DNA of 64,000 nt. Origin: Saccharopolyspora galaxeae. Lineage in GTDB: Bacteria; Actinomycetota; Actinomycetes; Mycobacteriales; Pseudonocardiaceae. Positions 8,897 to 18,183 of the stretch are shown one piece after another. The stretch covers positions 1 through 64,000 of the forward strand of contig NZ_JADDUE010000012.1 in the NCBI RefSeq assembly GCF_016526145.1, in the 5' to 3' direction. The position numbers were made by a program, and so were the translations under genes. A model generated the notes under the pieces. It was given only the letters and a program-made list of their open reading frames with translations, searched no databases and was not told where the DNA came from. The stretch's first letter is position 1; every line of letters starts with the position of its first letter.

Positions 8897-10219
8897 ATGG
8901 TCGAACCCCAACTGCAGCGCCTCACCCTGCCCAACGGGCTGCGCGTGGTGCTCGCGCCGGACTCGGCGCAGGGCGCTTCCGGGCAGGCCCCCGTGGTCGG
9001 CGTCAGCGTGCACTACGACGTGGGCTTCCGCTCCGAACCGGAGGGCCGCACCGGCTTCGCGCACCTGTTCGAGCACCTGATGTTCCAGGGCAGCGAGAGC
9101 CTGGAGAAGCTCGCGCACTTCCGGCACGTGCAGGGCTCCGGCGGCGTGTTCAACGGTTCGACGCATCAGGACTACACCGACTACTTCCAGGTGCTGCCCG
9201 CGGCGGCGCTGGAGCGGGCGCTGTTCTTGGAAGCCGACCGGATGCGCGCGCCGAAGCTCACCGAGGAGAACCTGCGCAACCAGGTGGACGTGGTCAAGGA
9301 GGAGATCCGGCTCAACGTCCTCAACCGGCCCTACGGCGGCTTCCCGTGGATCCTGCTGCCGCCGGTGCTGTACTCCACGTTCGCCAACGCGCACAACGGT
9401 TACGGGGACTTCACCGACCTGGAGAAGGCCACCGTCGACGACTGCGCGGCGTTCTTCGACACCTTCTACGCGCCCGGCAACGCCGTGCTGACCATCTCGG
9501 GGGACTTCGACGCCGAGCACGCGATCGAGCTGGTGCACCGCCACTTCGGCGACGTCCCGGCCCGCGAGGTGCGCCCGCGCCCGTCGTTCGCCGAGCCGTT
9601 CCCCACCGAGGAGCTCGTCGGCGAACACGTCGACCCGCACGCGCCGCTGCCCGCGATCGCGTTCGGCCACCGGCTGCCGGACCCGGTCGGCGAGCTCGAC
9701 CAGTACCTGGCCAACATCGTGCTCTCCGCGGTGCTCACCGACGGCGACGCCGCCCGGCTGCAGCAGCGCATGGTCTACCAGGAGCCGCTGGTGGTGGACG
9801 TGCACGCGGGCTGCGGGCTGATGGGCGCGCCGCTGGACGCCCGGGATCCGGACACCTTCACGCTCACCGCCATCCACACCCCGGATGTCGCGGAGGAGCG
9901 CGTGGTGGACGCCGTGGACCGCGAACTGGAGAACCTGGCCGAGCACGGTCCGACCGAGGACGAACTCGCCCGGGTGACCGCCCGCTGGGCCGCCTCGCTG
10001 CACCGCGAGAACGACCGCGTCGTGTCGCGCACGCTCGACCTGGGCAGCGCCGAGCTGGTGCACGGCCGCGCCGAACTGGTCGCCGAGCTGCCGCGGCGCA
10101 TCGCCGAGGTCCGCGCCGACCAGGTCGCCGCCGCCGCGAAGGCGCTGCGCCCGGACACCCGCGCGCTGCTGCGGGTGCGGCCCGCCAACGACTCGAACTC
10201 CGCCGGAGGTGCGGCATGA
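8897..10219 (+). CDS. M16 family zinc peptidase, catalytic subunit
   Basis: This 440-aa protein has the inverted zinc motif HLFEH at residues 56-60, and a third ligand glutamate in the KEEIR segment about 76 residues later, as in active M16 (insulinase/processing-peptidase) enzymes. M16B enzymes act as two-chain clamshells that degrade or trim peptides. The next gene overlaps by four bases (ATGA) and encodes a partner lacking the zinc motif, so the two probably form a heterodimer. No signal peptide is seen, so it should act in the cytoplasm. The promoter looks leaderless. Confidence 0.9.
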   Translation: MVEPQLQRLTLPNGLRVVLAPDSAQGASGQAPVVGVSVHYDVGFRSEPEGRTGFAHLFEHLMFQGSESLEKLAHFRHVQGSGGVFNGSTHQDYTDYFQVLPAAALERALFLEADRMRAPKLTEENLRNQVDVVKEEIRLNVLNRPYGGFPWILLPPVLYSTFANAHNGYGDFTDLEKATVDDCAAFFDTFYAPGNAVLTISGDFDAEHAIELVHRHFGDVPAREVRPRPSFAEPFPTEELVGEHVDPHAPLPAIAFGHRLPDPVGELDQYLANIVLSAVLTDGDAARLQQRMVYQEPLVVDVHAGCGLMGAPLDARDPDTFTLTAIHTPDVAEERVVDAVDRELENLAEHGPTEDELARVTARWAASLHRENDRVVSRTLDLGSAELVHGRAELVAELPRRIAEVRADQVAAAAKALRPDTRALLRVRPANDSNSAGGAA

Positions 10220-11583
10220 CGCAGGCAACCCACCGCAGCGCCGAAGAGATCGGCCGCACCGAGGCGGGGCCGCGCCCGCTGCCGCCGCTGGCCGAGCCGC
10301 GCCCGCTGCGTTCGCCGGAGGTCGTCGACACCGAGCTGGCGAACGGGCTGCGCGTGATCGCCGTCCGGCACGGTGCGGTGCCGCTGGTCGAAGCCAGGCT
10401 TCGCATCCCCTTCGCCGGGGACGACGCGATGCACCCGGCCCGCGCGGAAGTGCTGGCCGAGACGCTGCTGACCGGCACGGCCACCCGCGACCGGGTCAAG
10501 GTCGACACCGACCTGGCCCGGGTGGGCGGTGAGCTGCACGCGGTGGTCGACCCGGAGCGGCTGAGCCTCGCGGGCAGCGCCCTGTCCAGCGGGCTGGACA
10601 CGCTGCTGGACGTGCTCGCCGACGCCCTGACCGGCGCGGCCTACACCGAGCAGGAGGTCGCCGGTGAACGCGACCGCCTGGTCGAGCGGATCGCCGTGGC
10701 CCGCTCGCAACCGCGCGTGATCGCGCGCGAGGAGCTGCAGCGGGTCCGCTACGGCGATCACCCGTTCGTCCGCGAAGTTCCGGAGGCCGAGGACGTCGCC
10801 CAGGTCACCGCGGAGGACGTGCGCGCGCTGCACGCCCAGGCCGTGCTGCCGCGCGGGTCGGTGCTGGTGCTGGCGGGCGACATCGACCCGGATTCGGTGA
10901 TCGGTGAGGTCGCGCGGATCCTCGGTGGCTGGGATTCCGATGCGCGGGCCCGCGAGCTGCCGGACCTGCCCGAGCTGCGCGGCGGCGACGTGCGGCTGGT
11001 GCACCGCGAAGGCGCGGTGCAGTCGCAGCTGCGGCTGTCCGCGCAGGGCCTGCACCGGACCGACGAGCGCTACCCGGCGTTGCAGATCGCGAACCTGTGC
11101 TTCGGCGGCTACTTCTCGTCCCGGCTGGTGGAGAACATCCGGGAGGACAAGGGCTACACCTACGGCGCGCACTCCTCCTTCGAGTTCACCCGCGGTGCGG
11201 GCACGATCCTGGTCGACGCGGACACCGCCAGCGAGGTCACCGCGGCCGCGCTGCTGGAGACCCGCTACGAGCTGGGCAGGCTCGCGCTGGTCCCGCCGAG
11301 CACCTCGGAGGTCGAATCGGCCAGGCAGTACGCCATCGGCGGGCTGCTGACCTCCACCTCCTCGCAGTCCGGGATGGCATCGATGTTGTCCACGCTGGCC
11401 GCTTCCGGGCTGGACCACCGCTGGCTCACCGCGCATCCGGACCGGTTGCGCGCGGTCACCGCCGAACAGGTCGCCGAGGCGGCGCTGCACTACGCGCCGA
11501 CCGCGTTCACCGGCGTGATCGTCGGCGACGCGAACAAGATCGGCGACCAGTTGCGCGCACTGGGCGGGGTGGTGCTGCCGTGA
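10216..11583 (+). CDS. M16 family peptidase, non-catalytic partner subunit
   Basis: This 455-aa M16-fold protein lacks the HxxEH zinc motif; the corresponding place reads HPARAEVLAET. It keeps the C-terminal-half R/Y region (NIREDKGYTYGA) that binds substrate in the inactive subunit of two-chain M16B proteases. The start ATG overlaps the stop of the catalytic subunit (ATGA), so the pair is translationally coupled and probably made one to one. The next gene, nudC, also overlaps by four bases, placing all three in one operon. Confidence 0.88.
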   Translation: MTQATHRSAEEIGRTEAGPRPLPPLAEPRPLRSPEVVDTELANGLRVIAVRHGAVPLVEARLRIPFAGDDAMHPARAEVLAETLLTGTATRDRVKVDTDLARVGGELHAVVDPERLSLAGSALSSGLDTLLDVLADALTGAAYTEQEVAGERDRLVERIAVARSQPRVIAREELQRVRYGDHPFVREVPEAEDVAQVTAEDVRALHAQAVLPRGSVLVLAGDIDPDSVIGEVARILGGWDSDARARELPDLPELRGGDVRLVHREGAVQSQLRLSAQGLHRTDERYPALQIANLCFGGYFSSRLVENIREDKGYTYGAHSSFEFTRGAGTILVDADTASEVTAAALLETRYELGRLALVPPSTSEVESARQYAIGGLLTSTSSQSGMASMLSTLAASGLDHRWLTAHPDRLRAVTAEQVAEAALHYAPTAFTGVIVGDANKIGDQLRALGGVVLP

Positions 11584-12521
11584 CCGGCGCATGCGCGCAA
11601 TCCCCCGCGCAGCACCACGACGGGGGCGGTTTCCAGCTGGACGCCGCGCCGCTGCTGTCCCGTTCCACTGTGGACCGCACCGAGCTGCTGCGGGAGGTCC
11701 CGCCCGCCGAGCTGTGGGCCTCCGGCAAGGTGCTGCTCGTCGACGGCAAGGGCCGCACCCAGGTCACGCCGGACGGCGGGCTGGTCTTCGAGGAGGCGGC
11801 CGCCTTCGGCGAGCAGCCGATCCCGCACGCGGTGCTGCTCGGCAGCCAGCAAGGCACCACCTACTGGGCGCTGCGCACCGAACGCGACGGAGCGCAGGAA
11901 GGCTGGAAGGACCTGCGGGTCGCGGGCGCGCTGCTCGACGACACCGATGCGGGCCTGCTCACCACCGCCGTCGGCCTGCTGAACTGGCACGACCACTCCC
12001 GCTACTGCGCGGTGTGCGGCGCGGCGACGAACCGGGTGAAGGCCGGCTGGGCGCGGCGCTGCTCCGGCTGCGACCGGGAGGAGTACCCGCGCACCGACCC
12101 GGCGGTGATCTGCCTGGTGCACGACGGCGCCGATCAGGTGCTGCTGGCGCGCCAGCCGAGCTGGCCGCCGCAGCGGTTCTCGGTGATCGCCGGGTTCGTC
12201 GAGGTCGGCGAGTCGCTGGAAGCCTGCGTGCAGCGCGAAGTGGCCGAGGAGGTCGGGGTGCACGCCGACCGGGTGCGCTACCTGGCCAGCCAGCCGTGGC
12301 CGTTCCCGCGCTCGCTGATGCTCGGGTTCTCCGCCGTGGCCGACCCGGCGCAGCCGTTACGGCCCGCGGACGGCGAGATCGAGGAGGCCCGCTGGGTGTC
12401 CCGCTCGGACGTGCAGGCCGCCATGAACACCGAGGACGGCATCATCCCGGGCCTGCGGCTGCCGCCCAGCGTCTCCATCGCGCATCGGATGCTGCGCGGC
12501 TGGGCCTTCTGGACGGACTGA
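11580..12521 (+). CDS. nudC: NADH pyrophosphatase / NAD-capped RNA hydrolase
   Basis: This 313-aa protein has the length I recall for M. tuberculosis NudC (Rv3199c). A zinc ribbon uses CAVCG and CSGC. The Nudix box runs from GFVEVGE to REVAEEVG with all catalytic glutamates present. The NudC-specific SQPWPFPRS follows directly. It cleaves the pyrophosphate of NAD(H) and can remove NAD caps from RNA. GTG 11580 overlaps the TGA of the M16 partner gene (GTGA), which fixes the start by coupling. The mycoredoxin gene that follows nudC in mycobacteria is absent here. Confidence 0.93.
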   Translation: MTGACAQSPAQHHDGGGFQLDAAPLLSRSTVDRTELLREVPPAELWASGKVLLVDGKGRTQVTPDGGLVFEEAAAFGEQPIPHAVLLGSQQGTTYWALRTERDGAQEGWKDLRVAGALLDDTDAGLLTTAVGLLNWHDHSRYCAVCGAATNRVKAGWARRCSGCDREEYPRTDPAVICLVHDGADQVLLARQPSWPPQRFSVIAGFVEVGESLEACVQREVAEEVGVHADRVRYLASQPWPFPRSLMLGFSAVADPAQPLRPADGEIEEARWVSRSDVQAAMNTEDGIIPGLRLPPSVSIAHRMLRGWAFWTD

Positions 12522-12650
12522 TCGGGCGCAGTCGTCCCGGAGCGGCCGCAGCACGGAGAAGGCGGCGAACTCCCAGCTCAGCAACGGTGCGCGAAACGCG
12601 CCGCGAGGGTTGCCGCCGGTCGGTCGCGCGGTTCTGCGAGGATGCCCGGC

Positions 12651-14735
12651 ATGGCCGATCAACCGCGACTCCTGGAAGGTCTGGATCCGGAGCAGCGGGC
12701 AGCGGTCACCGCACCACGCGGCCCGGTCTGCGTGCTGGCGGGCGCGGGCACCGGCAAGACCCGCACGATCACGCACCGCATCGCGTACCTGGTGCAGCGC
12801 GGCCTGGTCGTGCCGCAGCAGGTGCTCGCCGTGACGTTCACCGCCCGCGCCGCAGGTGAGATGCGCACCCGGTTGCGCGGGCTCGGCGCCGCAGGAGTGC
12901 AGGCGCAGACGTTCCACGCGGCCGCGTTCCGGCAGTTGCGCTACTTCTGGCCGCGGGTGCACGACACCCAGGTTTGGCCGCTGGTGGACAACAAGTTCCG
13001 CCTGGTCGTGCAGGCCGCGAACCGGGTCGGCCTGTCCACCGAGAAGGAGTCGGTGCGCGACCTGGCAAGTGAGATCGAATGGTCCAAGGCGGGCCTGGTC
13101 GGACCGGACGGCTACGCCACCGCGGCCGCGCGGGCCGGGCGGGACGTGCCGGTCGCGCCGCACCAGCTGGCCAAGGTCTTCGCGGCCTACGAGCAGCTCA
13201 AGAACGAAGCCCGGATGCTGGACTTCGACGACCTGCTGCTGCACACCGCGGCGATCCTGGAGGAGCACCCGGACGTCGCCGAGGAGTTCCGCTCCCGGTA
13301 CCGCTCGTTCGTCGTGGACGAGTACCAGGACGTGAACCCGTTGCAGCAGCGCGTGCTGGACGGGTGGCTGGGTCCGCGCGACGACCTGACCGTGGTCGGT
13401 GACGCGAACCAGACGATCTACTCCTTCGCCGGAGCGTCCCCGAAGTGGCTGGTGGGCTTCCCGAAGCGGTTCCCGGAAGCGACCGTGGTCCGCCTGGAAC
13501 GCGACTACCGCTCCACTCCGCAGGTGGTCTCGCTGGCGAACAGCGTGATCGGCGCGGCCCGCGAACGCCCCGCCGGGACGCGGCTCAGGCTCGTCGGCCA
13601 GCGCGCGGACGGCCCGGAACCGGAGTTCGCCGAGTACGACCACGAGCCCGCGGAAGCCGAAGCGCTCGCCCGCAGGATCGCCGAGCTGGCGGGCCGCGGC
13701 GTGGCGCTGTCCGAGATCGCCATCCTGTTCCGCGTCAACGCGCAGTCCGAGGTCTACGAGAAGGCGCTGTCCGACGCCGAGATCCCGTACCAGGTCCGCG
13801 GCGGTGAGCGGTTCTTCGCCCGCAACGAGGTGCGCCAGGCGATGGTCGCGCTGCGCACCGCCGAGAACCGGTCCGACGCTGGTGCGGACCTGCCCGCCGC
13901 GGTGCGCTCGGTGCTCGGCGAGGTCGGGTTGACCGAGGAGCCCCCGCCGGGCGGTTCGGCCCGCGAGCGCTGGGAATCGTTGATCTCGCTGGTCGAATTG
14001 GCCGAGGAGCTGGCTTCGTCGGTTCCCGACGCGGGCCTGCCGCGCTACGTCGCCGAGCTGGAGGCCCGCGCGGAGTCGCAGCACCCGCCGACCGTCGAAG
14101 GCGTCACGCTCGCCTCGCTGCACGCAGCGAAGGGCTTGGAGTGGGATGCGGTGTTCCTGGCCGGGCTGGTCGAGGGCACGCTGCCGATCCAGCACGCCGA
14201 GGACGACGCCGCGATCGAGGAGGAGCGGCGGCTGTTCTACGTCGGCGTCACCCGCGCCCGCGAGCACCTGCACCTGTCCTGGGCGCTGGCCCGCGCCGCG
14301 GACGGCCGCCGCTACCGGCGCCGGAGCCGGTTCCTGTACGGCCAGGTCCCGGACGGGCATCCGGCGGCGCTGCCCGCGAAGACCCGTTCGGCGGCGGCCG
14401 CCGCGCCGCGCAACCGGTCCCAGCCGCGCTGCCGCAGCTGCACGGCGGTGCTGGTGAGCACGATGGACATCAAGCTCGGCCGCTGCGCGGACTGCCCGTC
14501 CGATGTGGACGAGACCTTGCTGGAGCGGCTGCGCGCCTGGCGCGGCGAACGCGCCCGGCAGCTGAGCGTGCCCGCCTACGTCGTGTTCACCGACGCGACG
14601 CTGACCGCGATCGCCGAGCAGCGGCCGCCGGACGAGGCCGCGCTGGTGGCGATCTCCGGCATCGGAGCGACCAAGGTCCGCAAGTTCGGCGCCGACGTGC
14701 TCGCCCTGGTGCAGGGCGAGCACACCCGCAGCTGA
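12651..14735 (+). CDS. uvrD2: ATP-dependent DNA helicase UvrD2
   Basis: This is an SF1 helicase of 694 aa with Walker [32 protein letters not shown] and [10 protein letters not shown]. After the helicase core comes a four-cysteine segment (CRSC and CADC) and then a C-terminal HRDC-like domain ending in [13 protein letters not shown], the arrangement of mycobacterial UvrD2. The enzyme unwinds 3'-tailed DNA; in mycobacteria it is essential. ATG 12651 is preferred over 12642 because GAGGA lies at a proper distance only from 12651. The gene sits between nudC and whiB7 as in M. tuberculosis. Confidence 0.93.
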   Translation: MADQPRLLEGLDPEQRAAVTAPRGPVCVLAGAGTGKTRTITHRIAYLVQRGLVVPQQVLAVTFTARAAGEMRTRLRGLGAAGVQAQTFHAAAFRQLRYFWPRVHDTQVWPLVDNKFRLVVQAANRVGLSTEKESVRDLASEIEWSKAGLVGPDGYATAAARAGRDVPVAPHQLAKVFAAYEQLKNEARMLDFDDLLLHTAAILEEHPDVAEEFRSRYRSFVVDEYQDVNPLQQRVLDGWLGPRDDLTVVGDANQTIYSFAGASPKWLVGFPKRFPEATVVRLERDYRSTPQVVSLANSVIGAARERPAGTRLRLVGQRADGPEPEFAEYDHEPAEAEALARRIAELAGRGVALSEIAILFRVNAQSEVYEKALSDAEIPYQVRGGERFFARNEVRQAMVALRTAENRSDAGADLPAAVRSVLGEVGLTEEPPPGGSARERWESLISLVELAEELASSVPDAGLPRYVAELEARAESQHPPTVEGVTLASLHAAKGLEWDAVFLAGLVEGTLPIQHAEDDAAIEEERRLFYVGVTRAREHLHLSWALARAADGRRYRRRSRFLYGQVPDGHPAALPAKTRSAAAAAPRNRSQPRCRSCTAVLVSTMDIKLGRCADCPSDVDETLLERLRAWRGERARQLSVPAYVVFTDATLTAIAEQRPPDEAALVAISGIGATKVRKFGADVLALVQGEHTRS

Positions 14736-14796
14736 TCCGCCCGAGCCCGCTCCGGTTGCGCTGAACAGCATTTTTTCCGCGATCGGCGGAACTTCG

Positions 14797-14835
14797 AAAA
14801 ATCGGTTGCGGGCCGCTTCGCGGGCCCCATACTCT
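14797..14835 (+). promoter_or_regulatory. whiB7 promoter with WhiB7-type AT element
   Basis: AAAAAT (14797-14802) is followed after three bases by a -35 TTGCGG (14806-14811), then a -10 at TACTCT (14830-14835) with 18-bp spacing. In mycobacteria WhiB7 activates SigA promoters with an AT-rich patch exactly three bases before the -35, so this looks autoregulated. Confidence 0.7.
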
Positions 14836-14894
14836 GCATATCGCGCAGCCGAGGTGTCCGGAACCCGGCGTCGACCCGGAAGGAGGTGGCAGTG

Positions 14895-15086
14895 ATGAAG
14901 AGCTTGCAGACGCTCGGTACCCCTGGCCACCCCATGTCCGGGGGTACCGCGCTGTTCCAGGAATTTCCGGCCTGGCTCGGCTATGACCGCGTTCGCACCC
15001 TGCCGCGTCTGATCGACGTGGCACTGCCGGTTGCCGACCGTTCCGTGCCGGTTCGCATGGAGTCGTTCCTCGATCCACTGATCTAG
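14895..15086 (+). CDS. whiB7 leader peptide (uORF)
   Basis: A 63-codon frame lies between the whiB7 promoter and the terminator. It has a strong AGGAGG (14881-14886) eight bases before ATG 14895, and ends with TAG 15 bases before the first small hairpin. The peptide shows no domain. Position and architecture match the upstream ORF of whiB7/wblC leaders in mycobacteria and Streptomyces. There, slow or stalled translation in the presence of ribosome-targeting antibiotics changes RNA folding and lets RNA polymerase pass the terminator. The peptide itself may have no function beyond being translated. An in-frame GTG at 14892 is an alternative start. Confidence 0.75.
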   Translation: MKSLQTLGTPGHPMSGGTALFQEFPAWLGYDRVRTLPRLIDVALPVADRSVPVRMESFLDPLI

Positions 15087-15110
15087 GACCGCCCTCCAGG
15101 GCTTTTTCGA

Positions 15111-15149
15111 AGGCCGCGGACCCGCACCAGCCGGGTCCGCGGCCTTTTT
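15111..15149 (+). terminator. Attenuator terminator in the whiB7 leader
   Basis: The arms AGGCCGCGGACCCG (15111-15124) and CGGGTCCGCGGCCT (15132-15145) are a perfect 14-bp stem with a 7-nt loop and a T-run at 15145-15149. It lies after the leader ORF and 93 bases before whiB7, so it must be bypassed for whiB7 expression. A second, shorter hairpin with T-run (GCCCTCCAGGGC, 15091-15102) precedes it. Confidence 0.85.
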
Positions 15150-15242
15150 GTGCGCACCCACCTCGAAGCAAATGCCGATGTTCTGGGGAATTCCCCACCG
15201 TCCGCGCGGGCAGCCGCACTGCCCGGGCAGGTAGGAGGAAAG

Positions 15243-15677
15243 ATGTTCAGCACGAGCGTCCCGATATGCAGCGGGACGGACGGCGAAGGCGGTGGCGCCG
15301 TCGGCGCGCTGCTCGACGCCAGCGGGCAGGCCGAGCAGGTGCCCTGCCGCCGCGACCCCGACCTGTGGTTCGCCGAGGCCCCCGCGGAGCTGGAGCGGGC
15401 CAAGGCGCTGTGCGCGGACTGCCCGATCAAGCAGCCCTGCTTGGAGGGCGCGTTGTCCCGGGGCGAGCCCTGGGGCGTGTGGGGCGGGGAGATCTTCGAG
15501 CGCGGCGCGGTCGTCGCGCGCAAGCGGCCCCGCGGCCGTCCCCGCAAGAACGCCGCCGAGCCGGCGCGGCAATCGGTTTCCGCACAGCAATCCTCCGGGA
15601 ACCGGACCGCAGATCAGCAGCAGACCGCACCGGAGACTTCCGGCGCGCAGCGGGACGAACAGGAGCAGGCGGCATGA
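15243..15677 (+). CDS. whiB7: WhiB7 redox-linked activator of antibiotic resistance
   Basis: This 144-aa WhiB protein has four iron-sulfur ligands C35, C57, C60 and C66, the GVWGG turn at 78-82 and an AT-hook RGRPRKN beginning at residue 97. The AT-hook after GVWGG is the WhiB7 hallmark. WhiB7 binds the sigma-A region 4 with its 4Fe-4S cluster and switches on intrinsic resistance genes. AGGAGG (15233-15238) supports ATG 15243. A glutamine-rich tail of about 40 residues is longer than in mycobacteria. Expression should depend on the autoregulated promoter and leader attenuation upstream. A small basic protein overlaps its stop codon. Confidence 0.95.
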   Translation: MFSTSVPICSGTDGEGGGAVGALLDASGQAEQVPCRRDPDLWFAEAPAELERAKALCADCPIKQPCLEGALSRGEPWGVWGGEIFERGAVVARKRPRGRPRKNAAEPARQSVSAQQSSGNRTADQQQTAPETSGAQRDEQEQAA

Positions 15678-15907
15678 ACGCCCACGACGCACTCACCGGA
15701 TCCCACCGAGCCATCACCCACTCGAAAGAAGCGATCACGATGCTCATTCCAGAAGAACTGGCGAGATCCCGAAAACACGACCTCCTGCGGGAAGCGCGGC
15801 AGGCCCGGATGATCCGCGCGTGCACCGCGGGGCGCTGGTGGCGCAAGTTGGCGCGGTTCGCGCAGAAACGCGCGGACCGCGCACGACAACGCGCGGCTTG
15901 GCCGTAA
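15674..15907 (+). CDS. Small basic protein coupled to whiB7
   Basis: This 77-aa protein starts at an ATG overlapping the whiB7 stop (ATGA), so it is probably co-translated. Its second half is strongly basic and helical (MIRACTAGRWWRKL onward), with a segment LIPEELARSRKHDL that I recognise from short conserved actinobacterial proteins of unknown function. In those relatives translation begins at the methionine of MLIPEEL, which here is ATG 15740, so the true protein may be only 55 aa. No function is known. Confidence 0.65.
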   Translation: MNAHDALTGSHRAITHSKEAITMLIPEELARSRKHDLLREARQARMIRACTAGRWWRKLARFAQKRADRARQRAAWP

Positions 15908-15910
15908 AGT
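15905..15910 (+). promoter_or_regulatory. Leaderless -10 box, TAAAGT
   Basis: TAAAGT lies eight bases before ATG 15919 and overlaps the TAA stop of the preceding small gene, suggesting an independent leaderless promoter for the methyltransferase. Confidence 0.5.
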
Positions 15911-15918
15911 GCGCGATC

Positions 15919-16788
15919 ATGGGTCATTCGCATTCGCACGACGGAATCGACTGGGACGACAAGATCGCGTCGCTGCGGGAACGGGACGAACTGCTCGCAC
16001 CGGAATCCGCGGAGCTGGCGCGGGCGCTGCTGCGCAAGCAGGACCGTTCGGTGATCGACGTGGGTTCCGGGGCGGGCGGCATGTCGGCGGCGTTCGCAGA
16101 TGCGCTGTGGGACACCGGCGGCACGGTCGTGCTGGTCGATTCGGCGCCGGAGCTGCTGGCGGAGGGCGAACGCAACGCGGCCGCCGCGGCGGGCTCCGGC
16201 GTCGCGGTGCGCTCGGTCGCCGTCGATGTAGCTGCGGGTGACCTGTCCCAGGTCGGTGTGGCCGACCTGGTGTTCGCCTCCCGCGCGGTGCACCACCTGC
16301 CGGACCAGGTCGCCGGTCTGCGGCGGCTGGCGAGTCTGGTGCGGCCGGGCGGCCAGCTGGCGATCGTGGAGTCCGGGCTCGAATCGCGGGCGTTGCCGTG
16401 GGACGTGGGGCTGGCCGAACCGGGCCTGGAGCCGCGGCTGGCCGCGGCCCGGGCCGAGTGGTTCCGCGAGATGCGGGCGGACATGGGCGGCTCGGTGCGG
16501 ATGCCGTTCGGCTGGTCCCGCGCGCTGGCCGAGGCCGGTCTGGAGCAGGTGCGTTCCTGGACGCAGCTGGTGGACCGCCCCGCGCCGGTGTCCGGTCCGG
16601 CGTTCACGGCCGTCCTGGAACGCCTGGAGTGGTTGCGCCGCGGCGCGGAGGGCCGGGTCGCGCAGCAAGATCTCGACGCGGTCGACGCGCTGCTCGACCC
16701 GGACGGCCCGCACTACGTGGGCGGTCGCGACGACGTGTACTACCTGGTCGCCGACACGGTCCACGTGGGCGGCAAACCCGCCGGTTGA
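15919..16788 (+). CDS. SAM-dependent methyltransferase
   Basis: This class I methyltransferase has 289 aa. Motif I is VIDVGSGAGG at about residues 47-56 and is followed by VVLVDSAPE for the ribose-binding acidic residue. A motif IV-like LVFASRAVHHLPD and a post-motif RLASLVRPGGQL match small-molecule methyltransferases of the UbiE/Methyltransf_25 type. The N-terminus is histidine-rich (MGHSHSHDG), which may bind metal or be incidental. The substrate cannot be read from sequence. It does not belong to the mycobacterial whiB7 neighbourhood. Confidence 0.8.
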   Translation: MGHSHSHDGIDWDDKIASLRERDELLAPESAELARALLRKQDRSVIDVGSGAGGMSAAFADALWDTGGTVVLVDSAPELLAEGERNAAAAAGSGVAVRSVAVDVAAGDLSQVGVADLVFASRAVHHLPDQVAGLRRLASLVRPGGQLAIVESGLESRALPWDVGLAEPGLEPRLAAARAEWFREMRADMGGSVRMPFGWSRALAEAGLEQVRSWTQLVDRPAPVSGPAFTAVLERLEWLRRGAEGRVAQQDLDAVDALLDPDGPHYVGGRDDVYYLVADTVHVGGKPAG

Positions 16789-16857
16789 GGTCCGGCGCGG
16801 CCGTCCGTCGCCGGTAGCCGCACCGGCCGGCGCCGCAGGCAGGCGATTGCGGTCGGC

Positions 16858-18183
16858 TCAGTCCTGTGCGGGCTCGGCCGCGAAACCGGGCTGCCAGCGC
16901 GTGATGATCTCGCGCGCGGCGAACTCCGAGTCGAGCTGGCACAGGATGCCCGTCGCCCCGAGCGTGACCCGGTGGATCAGCAAGTAGTCCGGGGGCAGGT
17001 TCAACGACCGGCCGGTGCGGAAGTCCGGGCTGCGCAGATCACCGACCCGCTCGGCCTGCCGCTGCATCCACTCGCGGCTGAAGTGGAACCGCTCGGTGCG
17101 CACCGGGTCCACGAACGGCCCCAGGTAGGCGATCACGTCCTCCGAGCGCAGCGCGCTGTCGGTCTGCACGAACCGGTCATCGCGCAACAGCCTAAGCAGG
17201 TCGTCGGCCCGCTCCTCCAGTGCCAGCCGCATCATCCGCCCCAGCACCGGCGGCAGACCGTCGGCCAGCCGGGCGACCGCGCCGAAGTCGATCACGATCA
17301 ACCGGCCGTCCTCGTCCAGCAGGAAATTGCCGGGATGCGGATCGGCGTGCAGCAGCCCGGAACGCTGCGGCGAGGAGAAGTGGAACTCGGCCAGCAGCCG
17401 TCCTGCCTCGTTGCGCTCCTGCTGCGCACCGTCGGCGATGATCTCGGCGAACGGCTTCCCGGTGACCCACTCGGTGATCAGCACCTGCGGGGCGCTGGCC
17501 AGCACCTTCGGTACCCGGACCAGGTCGTCGCCGGCGAACGCGGTGGCGAACGCGCGCTGGTTGGCGGCCTCGGTGCGGTAGTCCAGCTCTTCGACCATCC
17601 GGTCTTGCAGCTCCGCCAGCAGCGGCTTGATCTCCGCGCCCGGCGCCAGCGACTGGAACAACCGGGAGAACCTGCTCAGCTGGCGCAGGTCCGAACGCAG
17701 TGCCTCCGCCGCTCCGGGATACTGCACCTTCACCGCCACGTCCCGGCCGTCGTGCCAGACGGCGCGGTGCACCTGGCCGATGCTGGCAGCGGCCGCGGGC
17801 TCGTCGTCGAACTCGGCGAACCGGTCCCGCCAGGCACGCCCGAGCTGGGTGTCGAGCACGCGCCGCACGCTGTCCCCGGACATCGGGGGAGCGGCGGACT
17901 GCAGCTTGGTCAACGCCTCCCGGTACGGCTCGGCCATCTCGTCCGGGACGGCGGCCTCGAACACGCTCAACGCCTGGCCGAACTTCATCGCGCCGCCCTT
18001 GAGCTGGCCGAGCACGGCGAACAGCTGCTCGGCGGTGCGCGCGGAGAGCTCCGCGTTGATCTCTTCCGAGGTGTGCCCGGTGAGCCGCTTGCCCCAGCCG
18101 GCGGCCACCCGCCCGGCCACGCCAAGCGGAAGGCTCGCGAGTTTGGCGGTGCGTTGCGCCGCCCGGCGGGGGATGTCGGTCAC
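16858..18183 (-). CDS. ABC1/AarF (UbiB) family kinase-like protein
   Basis: This 441-aa member of the UbiB/ABC1 atypical kinase family is equivalent to M. tuberculosis Rv3197 next to whiB7. It has the family KxGQ motif (KFGQALS), the Ala-rich loop AAAASIGQVH that replaces the normal P-loop, the lysine VAVKVQYPG, HADPHPGNF for the catalytic loop and VIDFGAVA for the metal-binding DFG. Relatives support quinone synthesis or lipid homeostasis through ATPase activity. ATG 18183 is the family-like N-terminus. A 373-bp gap with a long hairpin lies upstream. Confidence 0.9.
   Translation of the reverse strand: MTDIPRRAAQRTAKLASLPLGVAGRVAAGWGKRLTGHTSEEINAELSARTAEQLFAVLGQLKGGAMKFGQALSVFEAAVPDEMAEPYREALTKLQSAAPPMSGDSVRRVLDTQLGRAWRDRFAEFDDEPAAAASIGQVHRAVWHDGRDVAVKVQYPGAAEALRSDLRQLSRFSRLFQSLAPGAEIKPLLAELQDRMVEELDYRTEAANQRAFATAFAGDDLVRVPKVLASAPQVLITEWVTGKPFAEIIADGAQQERNEAGRLLAEFHFSSPQRSGLLHADPHPGNFLLDEDGRLIVIDFGAVARLADGLPPVLGRMMRLALEERADDLLRLLRDDRFVQTDSALRSEDVIAYLGPFVDPVRTERFHFSREWMQRQAERVGDLRSPDFRTGRSLNLPPDYLLIHRVTLGATGILCQLDSEFAAREIITRWQPGFAAEPAQD

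Noticed and set aside
12357-15692. A 1111-codon minus-strand frame opposite nudC, uvrD2 and whiB7
   Set aside because: It lies opposite three recognised genes and shows only low-complexity composition.
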